Assembly (NCBI GenBank): GCA_965228785.1
Contig: CBDDIF010000002.1
Coordinates: 3,658,001 to 3,722,000, forward strand
Source: Hoeflea_A sp965228785
GTDB taxonomy: Bacteria > Pseudomonadota > Alphaproteobacteria > Rhizobiales > Rhizobiaceae
Length of the DNA stretch: 64,000 nucleotides
Direction of reading: 5' to 3'
Positions 18,091 through 26,336 of this stretch are shown piece after piece (the first letter of the stretch is position 1; every line of letters starts with the position of its first letter). The position numbers were made by a program, and so were the translations under genes. The notes under the pieces are model-generated. The model did no database searches. It was not told where the DNA came from and saw only the letters and a list, made by a program, of their open reading frames with translations.

Positions 18091-18987
18091 GACCGTCAAC
18101 AGAACACCGGCCATATAAACCGTCAGACCAACAAGAGTAGCGGCTGAGTAGTCAACTCGGCCTTCGGAGAGTTGCATCAGGAACACGATGGCTGGCCCCA
18201 ATGCTGTGATAGCCGCTATCGAAGAAGGGTGCAGCAGCGGAACCGCTTTTTGAACCAGGTAAAGAGGAAATGCGATCACCAGCAGTCCGATCATGACGAT
18301 CCAAGCCAGGTCGGCGGGCAGCAAGGGCCTGCCTTTGTCGTCCAGCCCGAACAGAAACGCCGCGACCGCCAGAACCGTGTAAAGAACGAATCTCAGACCG
18401 AACTGCGCCAGGGGGCCGACGCCATGGCGGTTCAACCGCACGGACAACAGAATAACCAGAGCGGTCACCCCGCCCGAGAGTGCAGATAGCGCTGCCCCAA
18501 GCAGACCGATGCTCCATCCGCCCCGCACAAACCCGGAAAGCCCGAAGGCGGTGATGGCTGCCAGCAAGACCATCGACAGTCCGATCAGCCAATGTCCCGT
18601 ATTGGCAAACCGGCTTTTCGCGGACCATGCCTCCGGCAAACCGATCCGCCCCGCAATGACGGTTCCCAGCGGCACCATGCCAGAGAAAATCGTGAACACC
18701 ACTGCCGGTTCGATGAGTTGGATCGCAAAAAAATACGTGATCCAGGCAACCGCCGCGAGCACGTTGAGGGCGACCACGATCCTCCATGCGCGGAAGGCAG
18801 CCAACAGTTCGTACGGACGCATGATCGCCGTTGCCAGAGTGCAGCCGATCACGGAAATTCCGAACACCAGGCTGCCGACGACGAACGAGTCCGCCCGTTG
18901 AAACACGGATCCGAGATAGACGGCCTGAAAGGCCTCGAGGGTAACGAACGTCAGACAGTAGATCAGTCCCGCATGGGTCGGCGACAT
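18064..18987 (-). CDS. DMT/EamA-type transporter
   Basis: 307 residues with about ten membrane helices and an internal repeat typical of the drug/metabolite transporter superfamily (for example VALNVLAAVAWITYFFAIQL in the first half, LHPSSIAAITALGPAIVFLM in the second). Direction and substrate are unknown; many members export amino acids or metabolites. ATG 18987 follows GGAGA; ATG 19002 is an alternative. It is divergent from a LysR gene, whose LysR-type operator lies in the shared gap. Confidence 0.85.
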   Translation of the reverse strand: MSPTHAGLIYCLTFVTLEAFQAVYLGSVFQRADSFVVGSLVFGISVIGCTLATAIMRPYELLAAFRAWRIVVALNVLAAVAWITYFFAIQLIEPAVVFTIFSGMVPLGTVIAGRIGLPEAWSAKSRFANTGHWLIGLSMVLLAAITAFGLSGFVRGGWSIGLLGAALSALSGGVTALVILLSVRLNRHGVGPLAQFGLRFVLYTVLAVAAFLFGLDDKGRPLLPADLAWIVMIGLLVIAFPLYLVQKAVPLLHPSSIAAITALGPAIVFLMQLSEGRVDYSAATLVGLTVYMAGVLLTVLSGFNRPA

Positions 18988-19113
18988 GGGTGATGTCTCC
19001 ATTTGACGCGATGTTCGGGCGAAGGTGAATTCACCAAGCGGCACCCGAAAGGCTCACAACTCGGCTCCAAGAATTCATGGATTGGTGCTGTAAAAAAGCG
19101 ACTTCTTGCTCTA

Positions 19114-19138
19114 TTTGCATGATCCATGGTTATGCAAA
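19114..19138. promoter_or_regulatory. LysR-type operator (TTTGCAT-N11-ATGCAAA)
   Basis: A perfect 7-bp inverted repeat with an 11-bp spacer matches the T-N11-A rule of LysR sites. It sits between the DMT transporter and the lysR gene and overlaps the lysR start codon(s) at 19126/19132, so bound protein should block its own expression. Confidence 0.6.
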
Positions 19139-20046
19139 AAAGCACGCACTCGCTGCCGCCCTTGTCCCGCCTGAGGCCCTTTGAGGCTGCGGCACGGCTT
19201 GAGAGCTTTTCCCGCGCGGCCGACGAGCTGGGCATGACCCAGACAGCAGTCAGCAAGCAGGTGGCCCGACTTGAAGAGGAACTTGGCACCCGGCTGTTCG
19301 AGCGTCGGAACCGGGCAGTGTTTCCGACCGATGAAGGACGCAGACTCGGACGGGTCGTCAGCGCAGCCTTGACCGATATTGCTGAGGAGATGGCCTATCT
19401 GCGTGGCGACAGGCGCGCCAATGAACTGGTCCTTCACTGCCAGCTTTGCGAAGCGTTCTACTGGTTGATGCCCCGGCTGGCGCGGTTTCATGAAACCCAC
19501 CCCGGCGTCGAGCTACGGGTGGTGACATCGGTGAAGCCGATTACGGACGCCACGGAGCATTTTGATGTTGCCTTGCAGACTTCCGGTCGACCGTCCGGGA
19601 CGGCGCGACTGGCCTTTACAGTGGACGACGACGTCTTTCCGGTCTGTGCACCATCGCTAATCGCGCCTATAGAACCCCCGCTGACGCCAAACGGTTTGAT
19701 CAAGTATCCACTTTTGTCGCACCGGGTCTTTCCGCAGGACTGGATGGAATGGTCGGACTGGTTTGAGGCGGTCGGTGCAAAGACGGGAAAGCGGGCCCGT
19801 CTCGTGCACTTCGACAGCTATCCTCTGGCCCTTCAGGCCGCTGTTGCCGGCCAGGGCATCGCTCTCGGGTGGAGGCGCACGACGGAAGGCATGATCGGCG
19901 AAGGGAAACTCATCAGACCTTGCCGCGAATTCGTTTCGCGACCCGACGAACTTTCGGTTTATCGCGGCCCGGCACGCGCCGCGCACAGGGATGCCGACTT
20001 GCTGGTCACGTGGCTTTCCAGTGAACTTTTGGAAGCAAACACCTGA
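19132..20046 (+). CDS. LysR-family regulator, GcvA-like
   Basis: 304 residues. The start region LPPLSRLRPFEAAARL is typical of the GcvA/AmpR branch, followed by the HTH (MTQTAVSKQVARLEEEL) and a substrate domain with QAAVAGQGIALGWR. ATG 19132 is preferred over ATG 19126; neither has a Shine-Dalgarno, so the message may be leaderless. It probably autoregulates and controls the divergent DMT transporter through the operator at 19114-19138. Its stop is 17 bp from the convergent end of the dehydrogenase gene at 20064. Confidence 0.9.
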   Translation: MQKSTHSLPPLSRLRPFEAAARLESFSRAADELGMTQTAVSKQVARLEEELGTRLFERRNRAVFPTDEGRRLGRVVSAALTDIAEEMAYLRGDRRANELVLHCQLCEAFYWLMPRLARFHETHPGVELRVVTSVKPITDATEHFDVALQTSGRPSGTARLAFTVDDDVFPVCAPSLIAPIEPPLTPNGLIKYPLLSHRVFPQDWMEWSDWFEAVGAKTGKRARLVHFDSYPLALQAAVAGQGIALGWRRTTEGMIGEGKLIRPCREFVSRPDELSVYRGPARAAHRDADLLVTWLSSELLEANT

Positions 20047-20063
20047 CATCCGCCTTTGGTCGG

Positions 20064-20996
20064 TTACCTCCGGATGCCGGCGCTTGCCCGCAGGGTGGCT
20101 GCTATCAAGGTATCCCGATCTTGGCTGAGCTCTCTGACCGATCGTCCCGAAGCTTCCTCCATAACCCCCGAAGCGAGATCGGCTGCCAATTGGTCCGAGA
20201 GCCTCGTCTCACCCATGTCGTCCCACCAGCGGTGGAAGCTGTCGGTGTAGCGATTGCAAAATTCCTCGAGGCCGCCCTCACCCGCCCCCAGGTGAAACAA
20301 CATGTGCGGTCCCATCGCGGCCCAGCGCAGTCCGGGACCGGCCCATACGGCCTTGTCGACATCTTCGACCGATGCCACGCCGGTTTCGACCAGGTGGATC
20401 GCCTCTCTCCAAAGGGCGGCCTGCAGGCGGTTCGCGACGTGGCCGGGCACTTCTCGCCGGACCCGAATGGTGACTTTTCCAACCGCTCTATAGAAGTCTT
20501 CGGCGATGGGCAGCACGTCGTCGCCGGTCCTGTCATTGGCGAGCAACTCGACCAGTGGAATCAAGTGCGGCGGATTGAAAGGATGTCCGAGGATGAACCG
20601 AGACGGGTCGGTCCAGCCCTTTTGCATTTCGGCAACCATCAGCCCGGAGGCGGAGGAACAGACAATAGCTTCGGCCGCCAGGTGCGGCTCGATCTCGCGG
20701 AACAGGGCATGTTTGATCGCGAGGCGCTCGGGCACGTTTTCCTGAACGAACCCGGCGCCAGTCACGGCTTCGGTGGCAGTCTCGTGGAACGTGATGCTTC
20801 CCTTGCGCCCGTCGATTGCGAGACCCAGTTCGAGCAATGTCGGCCAGGCTCGGTCCACATAATCTCCGACATCGCTTTCGACGGTGTCGGAAACGTCGTA
20901 GACGCGGACGTCCAGACCGGCGGCGGCAAAAAGGGCGGTCCAGCTTGCGCCAATGACGCCGGCGCCCAGAACGGCTGTCGTGGTGATTTCAGTCAT
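20064..20996 (-). CDS. 3-hydroxyacyl-CoA dehydrogenase-fold NAD enzyme (L-carnitine / L-gulonate dehydrogenase type)
   Basis: 310 residues: an N-terminal Rossmann domain (AVLGAGVIGASWTALFAAAG), the GHPFNPPHLIPLVEL active-site region with catalytic His, and VRREVPGHVANRLQAALWRE beginning the helical domain. The single-domain length and the HPFNPP motif fit carnitine 3-dehydrogenases and lambda-crystallin/gulonate dehydrogenases. It would oxidise a beta-hydroxy acid to a keto acid. The ATG shares one base with the stop of the SDR gene upstream (TGATG). It is the last gene of the betC operon. The CdhR-like regulator at the operon head slightly favours a carnitine-like substrate, but the other carnitine genes (cdhB, cdhC) are missing. 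Confidence 0.8.
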   Translation of the reverse strand: MTEITTTAVLGAGVIGASWTALFAAAGLDVRVYDVSDTVESDVGDYVDRAWPTLLELGLAIDGRKGSITFHETATEAVTGAGFVQENVPERLAIKHALFREIEPHLAAEAIVCSSASGLMVAEMQKGWTDPSRFILGHPFNPPHLIPLVELLANDRTGDDVLPIAEDFYRAVGKVTIRVRREVPGHVANRLQAALWREAIHLVETGVASVEDVDKAVWAGPGLRWAAMGPHMLFHLGAGEGGLEEFCNRYTDSFHRWWDDMGETRLSDQLAADLASGVMEEASGRSVRELSQDRDTLIAATLRASAGIRR

Positions 20997-21736
20997 CAGA
21001 ATAGTCCCGGATTGAGGGGGGATGCGGCGGTCAGGCCACCGTCCATCGTGAAGCATTGCCCCGTTGCGAACGCAGAGGCATCGGAAGCGAGCCATACCGC
21101 CAGGCTGGCTATGTCCTGCGGTTTGCCAAAACGTCGAACGGCATGGCGCGAAAGCGCATCCGTCCGGGCTTGTTGCGGATCCGCGGCCAAATCGAAGCCT
21201 GCCTCCAGCATGCCCGTCTCGATCCATCCCGGGCAAATGGCATTGCAGCGGATTTTTGGGCCATGGTCGATGGCGATGGAGCGCGTCAGCCCATGCACGA
21301 ACGCTTTCGAGGCGTTGTAGAGCGCCATGGACGGATCGGCCACATTGCCGGAAATCGAGCCGATATTGATGATCGACCCGCCCTCCCGCATGGCCGGGAT
21401 CAGCGCCCGGCAGACGTTGAATACGCCGCGTGCATTGGCACCCATCAGGAGGTCCCAATCGGCATCGGTGGTGTCGACGACCGTCTTCTCGATCTGAACA
21501 CTGGCATTGTTCACCACAATGTCGAGAGCACCAGCCTCGTTGGCCAATTTTGTCACCTGGTCGGCATCTGACACGTCGCAGCCGCACCATGTCCAGCTCT
21601 CCGGAATGCCATCAGGACGACCGCCGCGGCCGCAAACAGTGACAGCCGCTCCCTCCCACGCGAACGCCGTGGCGATTGCGTGGCCGATGCCCTGCCGGGC
21701 GCCCGTCACCAGGGCTGTCTTGCCTTCAAGCTGCAT
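20996..21736 (-). CDS. Short-chain dehydrogenase/reductase (SDR), first of two
   Basis: 246 residues of a classical SDR: TGARQGIGHA nucleotide motif, NNAS, catalytic Ser in NIGSISG, YNASK (Tyr/Lys), and C-terminal GQCFTMDGG. It uses NAD(P) to oxidise or reduce an alcohol/ketone. Its stop overlaps the next start by one base, so it is translationally coupled to the hydroxyacyl-dehydrogenase-like gene. It shares an operon with a second SDR 39 bp upstream. Both probably act on the same breakdown route; the substrate is unknown. Confidence 0.88.
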   Translation of the reverse strand: MQLEGKTALVTGARQGIGHAIATAFAWEGAAVTVCGRGGRPDGIPESWTWCGCDVSDADQVTKLANEAGALDIVVNNASVQIEKTVVDTTDADWDLLMGANARGVFNVCRALIPAMREGGSIINIGSISGNVADPSMALYNASKAFVHGLTRSIAIDHGPKIRCNAICPGWIETGMLEAGFDLAADPQQARTDALSRHAVRRFGKPQDIASLAVWLASDASAFATGQCFTMDGGLTAASPLNPGLF

Positions 21737-21774
21737 CCTGTCTTCCCGCTTGCATTCGGGCGCTTTGCGCCCCG

Positions 21775-22536
21775 CTACAACTTCATCTGCTGCACCTGGG
21801 CGGACAACCCGCCATCAATGACCCAAAGCTGGCCGGACGCGTAGCGGGCTTCGTCGCTGGCCAGCCAGTTGACCAGATTGGCGATGTCCTCCGGCGTTCC
21901 ATAAGTGCGCGTCGGGTGAACATCGCGTACGGCCTGTTGCAAGTCCTCGATCGACTTGCCGCCGCCACCCGAGCCCTCGCCCGCAAAGAAACTCTGCAGC
22001 ATCGGCGTGTCCACGTAACCGGGGCAGATCGCGTTGACGCGAATACCTTCCGGCCCGTGGTCGCAGGCCATCGCCCTGGTCAGGGCATGCACCGCGCCCT
22101 TGGTGGCGCAATAGGCGGCCAGACCGGGATCGGCAATGGTGCCGTCATAGGATCCGAAATTGATGACGCTCGCTCCGGTCGATTTGCGCAGCAGGGGCAA
22201 AGCGTATTTCGACGTCAGGAACATGCCGGTGACATTGATCGCGAAGATCCGGTTCCATTGTTCAAGCGTGGTGTTCTCGATCGTTTCCTCGATCTCGATC
22301 CCCGCCGCATTAACCAGAATGTCGAGCTGATCCCAGTCCTTCTCCAGGCTTTCGAAGGTGGCGATGATCTGATCTTCGTCGGTGACATCGAAATGGCGGA
22401 ACGTTCCGGCGCCGCCCCTGTCCGCCAGATCGGCGGCCAACACATTGGCGCCCTCCCTCTCGAAACGCTCGCATATGGCCGATCCGATGCCGCCGGTGCC
22501 GCCGGTGACAAAGGCGGTTTTTCCTTTCAGCATCAT
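21775..22536 (-). CDS. Short-chain dehydrogenase/reductase (SDR), second of two
   Basis: 253 residues: TGGTGGIGSA cofactor motif, NAAG, active-site Ser in NFGSYDG, YCATK and GQLWVIDGG. It resembles the neighbouring SDR over its whole length, so the pair may derive from an old duplication. Its ATG at 22536 overlaps the Rieske gene stop by four bases (ATGA). A clean start with this coupling rules out the longer upstream frame. The substrate is unknown. Confidence 0.88.
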   Translation of the reverse strand: MMLKGKTAFVTGGTGGIGSAICERFEREGANVLAADLADRGGAGTFRHFDVTDEDQIIATFESLEKDWDQLDILVNAAGIEIEETIENTTLEQWNRIFAINVTGMFLTSKYALPLLRKSTGASVINFGSYDGTIADPGLAAYCATKGAVHALTRAMACDHGPEGIRVNAICPGYVDTPMLQSFFAGEGSGGGGKSIEDLQQAVRDVHPTRTYGTPEDIANLVNWLASDEARYASGQLWVIDGGLSAQVQQMKL

Positions 22537-23675
22537 GCGCCCATGCTCTTTTCGTAGGCATCCAGGACCAGTCCGTGGAAATGGTGCACGGCGTGCTCGG
22601 ATTTTCCGGAGCCATCCGGATCGTGGACAATGCGTCCCTGGGTAAAGGCCGGTGTGTTCATGCCGCGCTGGACACTTTCGACCAGACCAATGTCTTCGAC
22701 CTGAAGGACGGTGTCGAGATAGCGAATGGCTTCCAGCTCCAAGTCGTTCGCCTCCGGAGTTTCCAGAAAGAAATCGTAGGTCTCCAGAGTTCTGTCCGGC
22801 CCGGCGGGAATGATGTTGAGCACGATCATGGACGACCGGCCGGGATAGCGCATCAGACAGGTGGTCGGCCAAAGCCACCACACGGCATGGGTTCTGACGG
22901 TGGCGTTGGAGACGTCATAGGCACTGTTGGCGCCCTTGCCCGCCTCGGCCATGTGGCTGGAATAGATGCCATGGGTGGTCACCTTGTAGGTATCCATGTC
23001 CACCAGATCGCAAAAGTCCTTGTGGGCGGTCGGGCAGTGGTAACACTCGAGAAAATTGTCGACGACATTCTTCCAGTTCGACTTGATGTCGTAGGACAGG
23101 CGATGACCAAAGGTCAGTTTGTCGATGTCAGGCGCCCAGTAGCGGATTTCGGTTTCGAGATCACCCGACTGCTCGCTGAGCGACGGCGCGGCCGCATCGA
23201 GATTGACGAACACAAAACCGCAAAACTCCTCCACCTTCACCTGGTCGAGACAGATGTCGCGCGTGTCGAAGTCGACCAGGTTTTCAGTGTGCGGCGCCCG
23301 CACCAATTGTCCGTCCAACCGGTAAACCCAAGCATGGTAGGGACACATGATCCGGGTCGTGCTTCCCTCGCCGGACAGCAGGGCATGGGCGCGGTGTTTG
23401 CAGACATTGTAAAAAGCCCGCAAGACCCCATCGCGGTCGCGGGTCAGAACAATCGGTCGTCCGGCTATCTCGGTGGTGACATAAGATCCCGGCTGTCTCA
23501 GCTTTTCGACGTGGCACACCCATTGCCAGGAACGGGCGATCACGGCCTGCCGGTCGAGTTCGAACCATTTCGGATCGGTATAGGTTTCCGCGGTCAGCGA
23601 AAGCGATCGCCGGGGATCGCTGTCGTAGCCGCCGGAAAGACGTGCGAACTCGTCCTTTGATAGCAATTCACTCAT
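22533..23675 (-). CDS. Rieske non-heme iron oxygenase, alpha subunit (GbcA/CntA/stachydrine-demethylase type)
   Basis: 380 residues. The Rieske [2Fe-2S] ligands are Cys92, His94, Cys111 and His114. The mononuclear iron site follows in NVVDNFLECYHCPTAH (two His plus a later Asp). Members of this branch hydroxylate quaternary ammonium compounds (glycine betaine, carnitine, stachydrine), causing demethylation or cleavage. No ferredoxin reductase (GbcB/CntB) is encoded next to it, so electrons must come from elsewhere. It overlaps betC by four bases upstream and the SDR by four downstream, which places it firmly in one operon. The substrate probably derives from the sulfatase product. Confidence 0.88.
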   Translation of the reverse strand: MSELLSKDEFARLSGGYDSDPRRSLSLTAETYTDPKWFELDRQAVIARSWQWVCHVEKLRQPGSYVTTEIAGRPIVLTRDRDGVLRAFYNVCKHRAHALLSGEGSTTRIMCPYHAWVYRLDGQLVRAPHTENLVDFDTRDICLDQVKVEEFCGFVFVNLDAAAPSLSEQSGDLETEIRYWAPDIDKLTFGHRLSYDIKSNWKNVVDNFLECYHCPTAHKDFCDLVDMDTYKVTTHGIYSSHMAEAGKGANSAYDVSNATVRTHAVWWLWPTTCLMRYPGRSSMIVLNIIPAGPDRTLETYDFFLETPEANDLELEAIRYLDTVLQVEDIGLVESVQRGMNTPAFTQGRIVHDPDGSGKSEHAVHHFHGLVLDAYEKSMGA

Positions 23676-25216
23676 GACGGTTCGTCCTTCGTGCTGATCG
23701 GTGGGAAACGGTAGCGGTCAGCCGCAACCGTCCAGTCCATTGCGTTGCGCACATACTGCTGGCTGGCATCCGAGGGCGGATTGTAGTCCCAGTGCTCACC
23801 GGCTCCCGCCTCCATCGCCGCATGCAGTGCGCGGCGCGATCGTTGGGTCGCCATGACATCGGCGCGAAGTTTCTCGCTGTCCCAACGATCCTCGACCTCA
23901 GCGGCAAAAGCCGCCGCGACGTTGTGATAGGCGGGATCGGCGGCGACATTGGTCTTTTCCAGCGGGTCTCTTGCCAGGTCAAAAAGCTGCGGCGGATCGA
24001 TGGCGCAATGGATGTATTTCATCGCGCCCCGGCGGATCATGAAGACCGGACAGGGTGTCATCTCGGCGCAATATTCGCCGATGGCTTCGTCGACCGGGTC
24101 CTCCTCACCGCGCGCCAGAGGCATGAGGCTTCGCCCGTCGATGGGCTCTCCGAACAAGGCGCTGCCTCCACCGGCGATCTCGACGAAAGTCGGTAGCAGG
24201 TCGACCAGCGAGCAGGCGTTTTCGGCGACGCCCGGAACGACGCCCGGTCCCGCCATGACCAGCGGCACGCGTGCCGAGTGCTCAAAAAAGTTCATCTTGT
24301 ACCAGAGGCCGCGCTCGCCCAGCATGTCGCCGTGATCGGCTGCGACGACGATGATCGTGTTGTCCAGCTCGCAGGTCTCTTCCAGGGTTTTGACCAGTTC
24401 GCCGATCTTGCTGTCGAAATAGCTGACATTGGCGAGATAGGCGCGCCGCGCCCGCCTCACTTCCTCTTCGCTCAAGGGTACGTAGCTTGCCTCGATCCCA
24501 TCCATCAGGCGGCGCGAGAACGGATCCTGCTGCTCCAATGGCGGAACGAATTCCGGCATGTCGATTTCGTCATCGGCATAGAGGTCCCACCATTCCGGAC
24601 GGGCAACGTAGGGATCGTGCGGGTGGATGAAGCTTGCGACCAGGGCGAAAGGTTGCGTGCGCCCCTGCGCCTTGTCGCGGGCATAGTCGAACAGCCAGCG
24701 CCTGGCGGCGAACCCGACTTCGTCGTCATAGTCGATCTGATACGTGGCGTTGGCCAGACCGCTTTCCTTCACGGTCTGCATGTTGTGATACCACTTGTCG
24801 ATCCGCTCATCGTGCGCTTCCCAATCGGGCGTCCAGGCGAAATCGGCGGGATAGATATCCGTCGTGACACGATCCTCGAAACCATGCTTCTGGTCCGGTC
24901 CGACAAAGTGCATCTTGCCGGACAGGCAGGTCCGGTAACCGAGCATTTGCAGGTAGTGGGCAAATGTCGGAACACTGGCGCGGAATTCGGACGCGTTGTC
25001 ATAGGCCGCGATGCGACTGATCAACTGACCCGACATGAATGCAAACCGCGAAGGCGCGCAGAGCGGCGAGTTGCAATAGGCGGCGTCAAAACGCGTTCCG
25101 CGCATGGCCAACGCGTCGAGATGCGGCGTCTTCGCAATGGCGTGACCATAGGCGCCGGTAAACTGTGGCGCCAGTTGATCCGCCATGATGACCAGAATGT
25201 TGGGACGTTCCTGCAT
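23672..25216 (-). CDS. betC: Choline-sulfatase-like type I sulfatase
   Basis: 514 residues, matching BetC in length. The formylglycine motif is C53-A-P-S-R57 (LCAPSRFAFMSGQL), with metal residues in NILVIMADQ and AADHGDMLGERG. The C-terminal region (SDASQQYVRNAMD, then RYRFPPI) is like that of choline-sulfatases. The expected reaction is choline-O-sulfate to choline plus sulfate in the cytoplasm; there is no signal peptide. ATG 25216 follows AGGAGGAA. Unlike usual bet operons, it is followed by a Rieske oxygenase, two SDRs and a hydroxyacid dehydrogenase rather than betB/betA, so a different sulfate ester is possible. A matching Cys-type sulfatase-activating enzyme is not in the window. Confidence 0.82.
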   Translation of the reverse strand: MQERPNILVIMADQLAPQFTGAYGHAIAKTPHLDALAMRGTRFDAAYCNSPLCAPSRFAFMSGQLISRIAAYDNASEFRASVPTFAHYLQMLGYRTCLSGKMHFVGPDQKHGFEDRVTTDIYPADFAWTPDWEAHDERIDKWYHNMQTVKESGLANATYQIDYDDEVGFAARRWLFDYARDKAQGRTQPFALVASFIHPHDPYVARPEWWDLYADDEIDMPEFVPPLEQQDPFSRRLMDGIEASYVPLSEEEVRRARRAYLANVSYFDSKIGELVKTLEETCELDNTIIVVAADHGDMLGERGLWYKMNFFEHSARVPLVMAGPGVVPGVAENACSLVDLLPTFVEIAGGGSALFGEPIDGRSLMPLARGEEDPVDEAIGEYCAEMTPCPVFMIRRGAMKYIHCAIDPPQLFDLARDPLEKTNVAADPAYHNVAAAFAAEVEDRWDSEKLRADVMATQRSRRALHAAMEAGAGEHWDYNPPSDASQQYVRNAMDWTVAADRYRFPPISTKDEPS

Positions 25217-25265
25217 CAGGCACTTCCTCCTGTCCTCCAATTTACCGTCAAGCAAATCAACAGAG

Positions 25266-25302
25266 TTGACTTTTTTCGCCAGAGAATTTGTACTTTTCGC
25301 CA
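25266..25302 (+). promoter_or_regulatory. Divergent promoter/operator: leaderless promoter with tandem CGCCA sites
   Basis: TTGACT (25266-25271), a 17-bp spacer and TGTACT (25289-25294) precede the regulator's ATG (25304) by only 9 bp, and no Shine-Dalgarno is present. The transcript should therefore start at or next to the ATG. The direct repeats CGCCA (25277 and 25298), each preceded by an ACTTTT run, are 21 bp apart. This two-turn spacing is typical of AraC-family binding sites. Confidence 0.55.
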
Positions 25303-25303
25303 A

Positions 25304-26317
25304 ATGGATAACCCCTCGAACCAACCCACTTTCAAGATCGGCCTACTGCTGCTGGAGGGGTTCAATTCCCTGGCTATGCATGCCTTCATCGATCCGTTCC
25401 GTTGCACCAACTATTTGTGCGGCGCGAGGCTCTATGAATGGGACTTTCTGGGTGTCGATCACTCAACCGTGGTGGCGAGCAATGGCGTTACCATCAGCGA
25501 CCTCGTACCGATAGCGGACATGCCTGCCGATCTCGACCTGCTGGTCGTCAACGCCAGTTGGAGCGTCGAACACTTCAATCAACCAAGGCTGCTCAGTTGG
25601 CTTCGGACACAGGCGAAGAAGGGCGTTACCCTCTGCGGCCTCGACACGGGCGCATTCGTCCTGGGGTTTGCCGGCCTTTTGAAACACAGGAAGGCCGCTG
25701 TTCACTACGAACATATCGCTGCTTTCCGGGAGACCTTCCCCGACACCAGAATGGACGAAGACCTGTTCGTGATTGACGGCGATCGATTGACCTGTTGTGG
25801 AGGCGGCGCGGCCAGTGATCTGGCCCTGGAAATCCTGCGCCTGCAGCAGGGCATCGACATCGCCAACGCTGCCGGTCGCTATATTTTTCACGAACGTCTG
25901 CGAGCCGGCCTTGAGGGCCAGCTCCCCGCCCGAAAAGAACCCGTCGGGTCCGCCGTCCCGGCCAAGTTGCGCGAAGCCATTGTTCTGATGGAGCGCAATC
26001 TCGAACATCTGCTGGCGATCGGCGAGGTGGCGAGGCAGGTCGACCTCTCGCAACGCCAGATGGAGCGGCTGTTCAAGACGCACACCGGCGTTTCACCGGT
26101 GAGATACTATCTCGACGTACGCCTCGACCGGGCCCGCGGGCTTGTCACGCAAACAGAGCTGCCAATCACCACCATCGGTGTCGCCTGCGGCTTCACCAGC
26201 GGCGCCCGGTTCACCCGCGCTTATAAGGAACGTTTCGGACTGGCGCCCAGCCGCGACCGGATCGAAGGTCGGGTACCGTTCCAGTTCCGGTCGTTTCCGA
26301 GCCATGCGGGGCTGTAG
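25304..26317 (+). CDS. GlxA-family (GbdR/CdhR-like) AraC-type regulator
   Basis: 337 residues: a DJ-1/PfpI-like amidotransferase-fold sensor domain (~10-185, with CGLDTGAFVLGFAGLL at the elbow and no catalytic Cys there) and a C-terminal AraC double HTH (~230-320: LLAIGEVARQVDLSQRQMER, then ITTIGVACGFTSGARFTRAY). Known members sense glycine betaine (GbdR), carnitine (CdhR) or arginine. It is divergent from the betC operon, which it most likely activates. ATG 25304 is chosen on homology; the frame stays open far upstream opposite betC, but that part is antisense to a real gene. Confidence 0.9.
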   Translation: MDNPSNQPTFKIGLLLLEGFNSLAMHAFIDPFRCTNYLCGARLYEWDFLGVDHSTVVASNGVTISDLVPIADMPADLDLLVVNASWSVEHFNQPRLLSWLRTQAKKGVTLCGLDTGAFVLGFAGLLKHRKAAVHYEHIAAFRETFPDTRMDEDLFVIDGDRLTCCGGGAASDLALEILRLQQGIDIANAAGRYIFHERLRAGLEGQLPARKEPVGSAVPAKLREAIVLMERNLEHLLAIGEVARQVDLSQRQMERLFKTHTGVSPVRYYLDVRLDRARGLVTQTELPITTIGVACGFTSGARFTRAYKERFGLAPSRDRIEGRVPFQFRSFPSHAGL

Positions 26318-26336
26318 AGCCCCCGGCGTGATGCGG

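Noticed and set aside
20997..21590. Upstream extension of the hydroxyacyl-dehydrogenase-like gene
   Set aside because: Runs through the SDR gene in another frame. The Rossmann motif starts a few residues after ATG 20996, which is coupled to the SDR stop.
24278..25303. Open frame extending the GlxA regulator by 342 codons upstream
   Set aside because: It runs antisense to betC. The regulator's domain begins right after ATG 25304.
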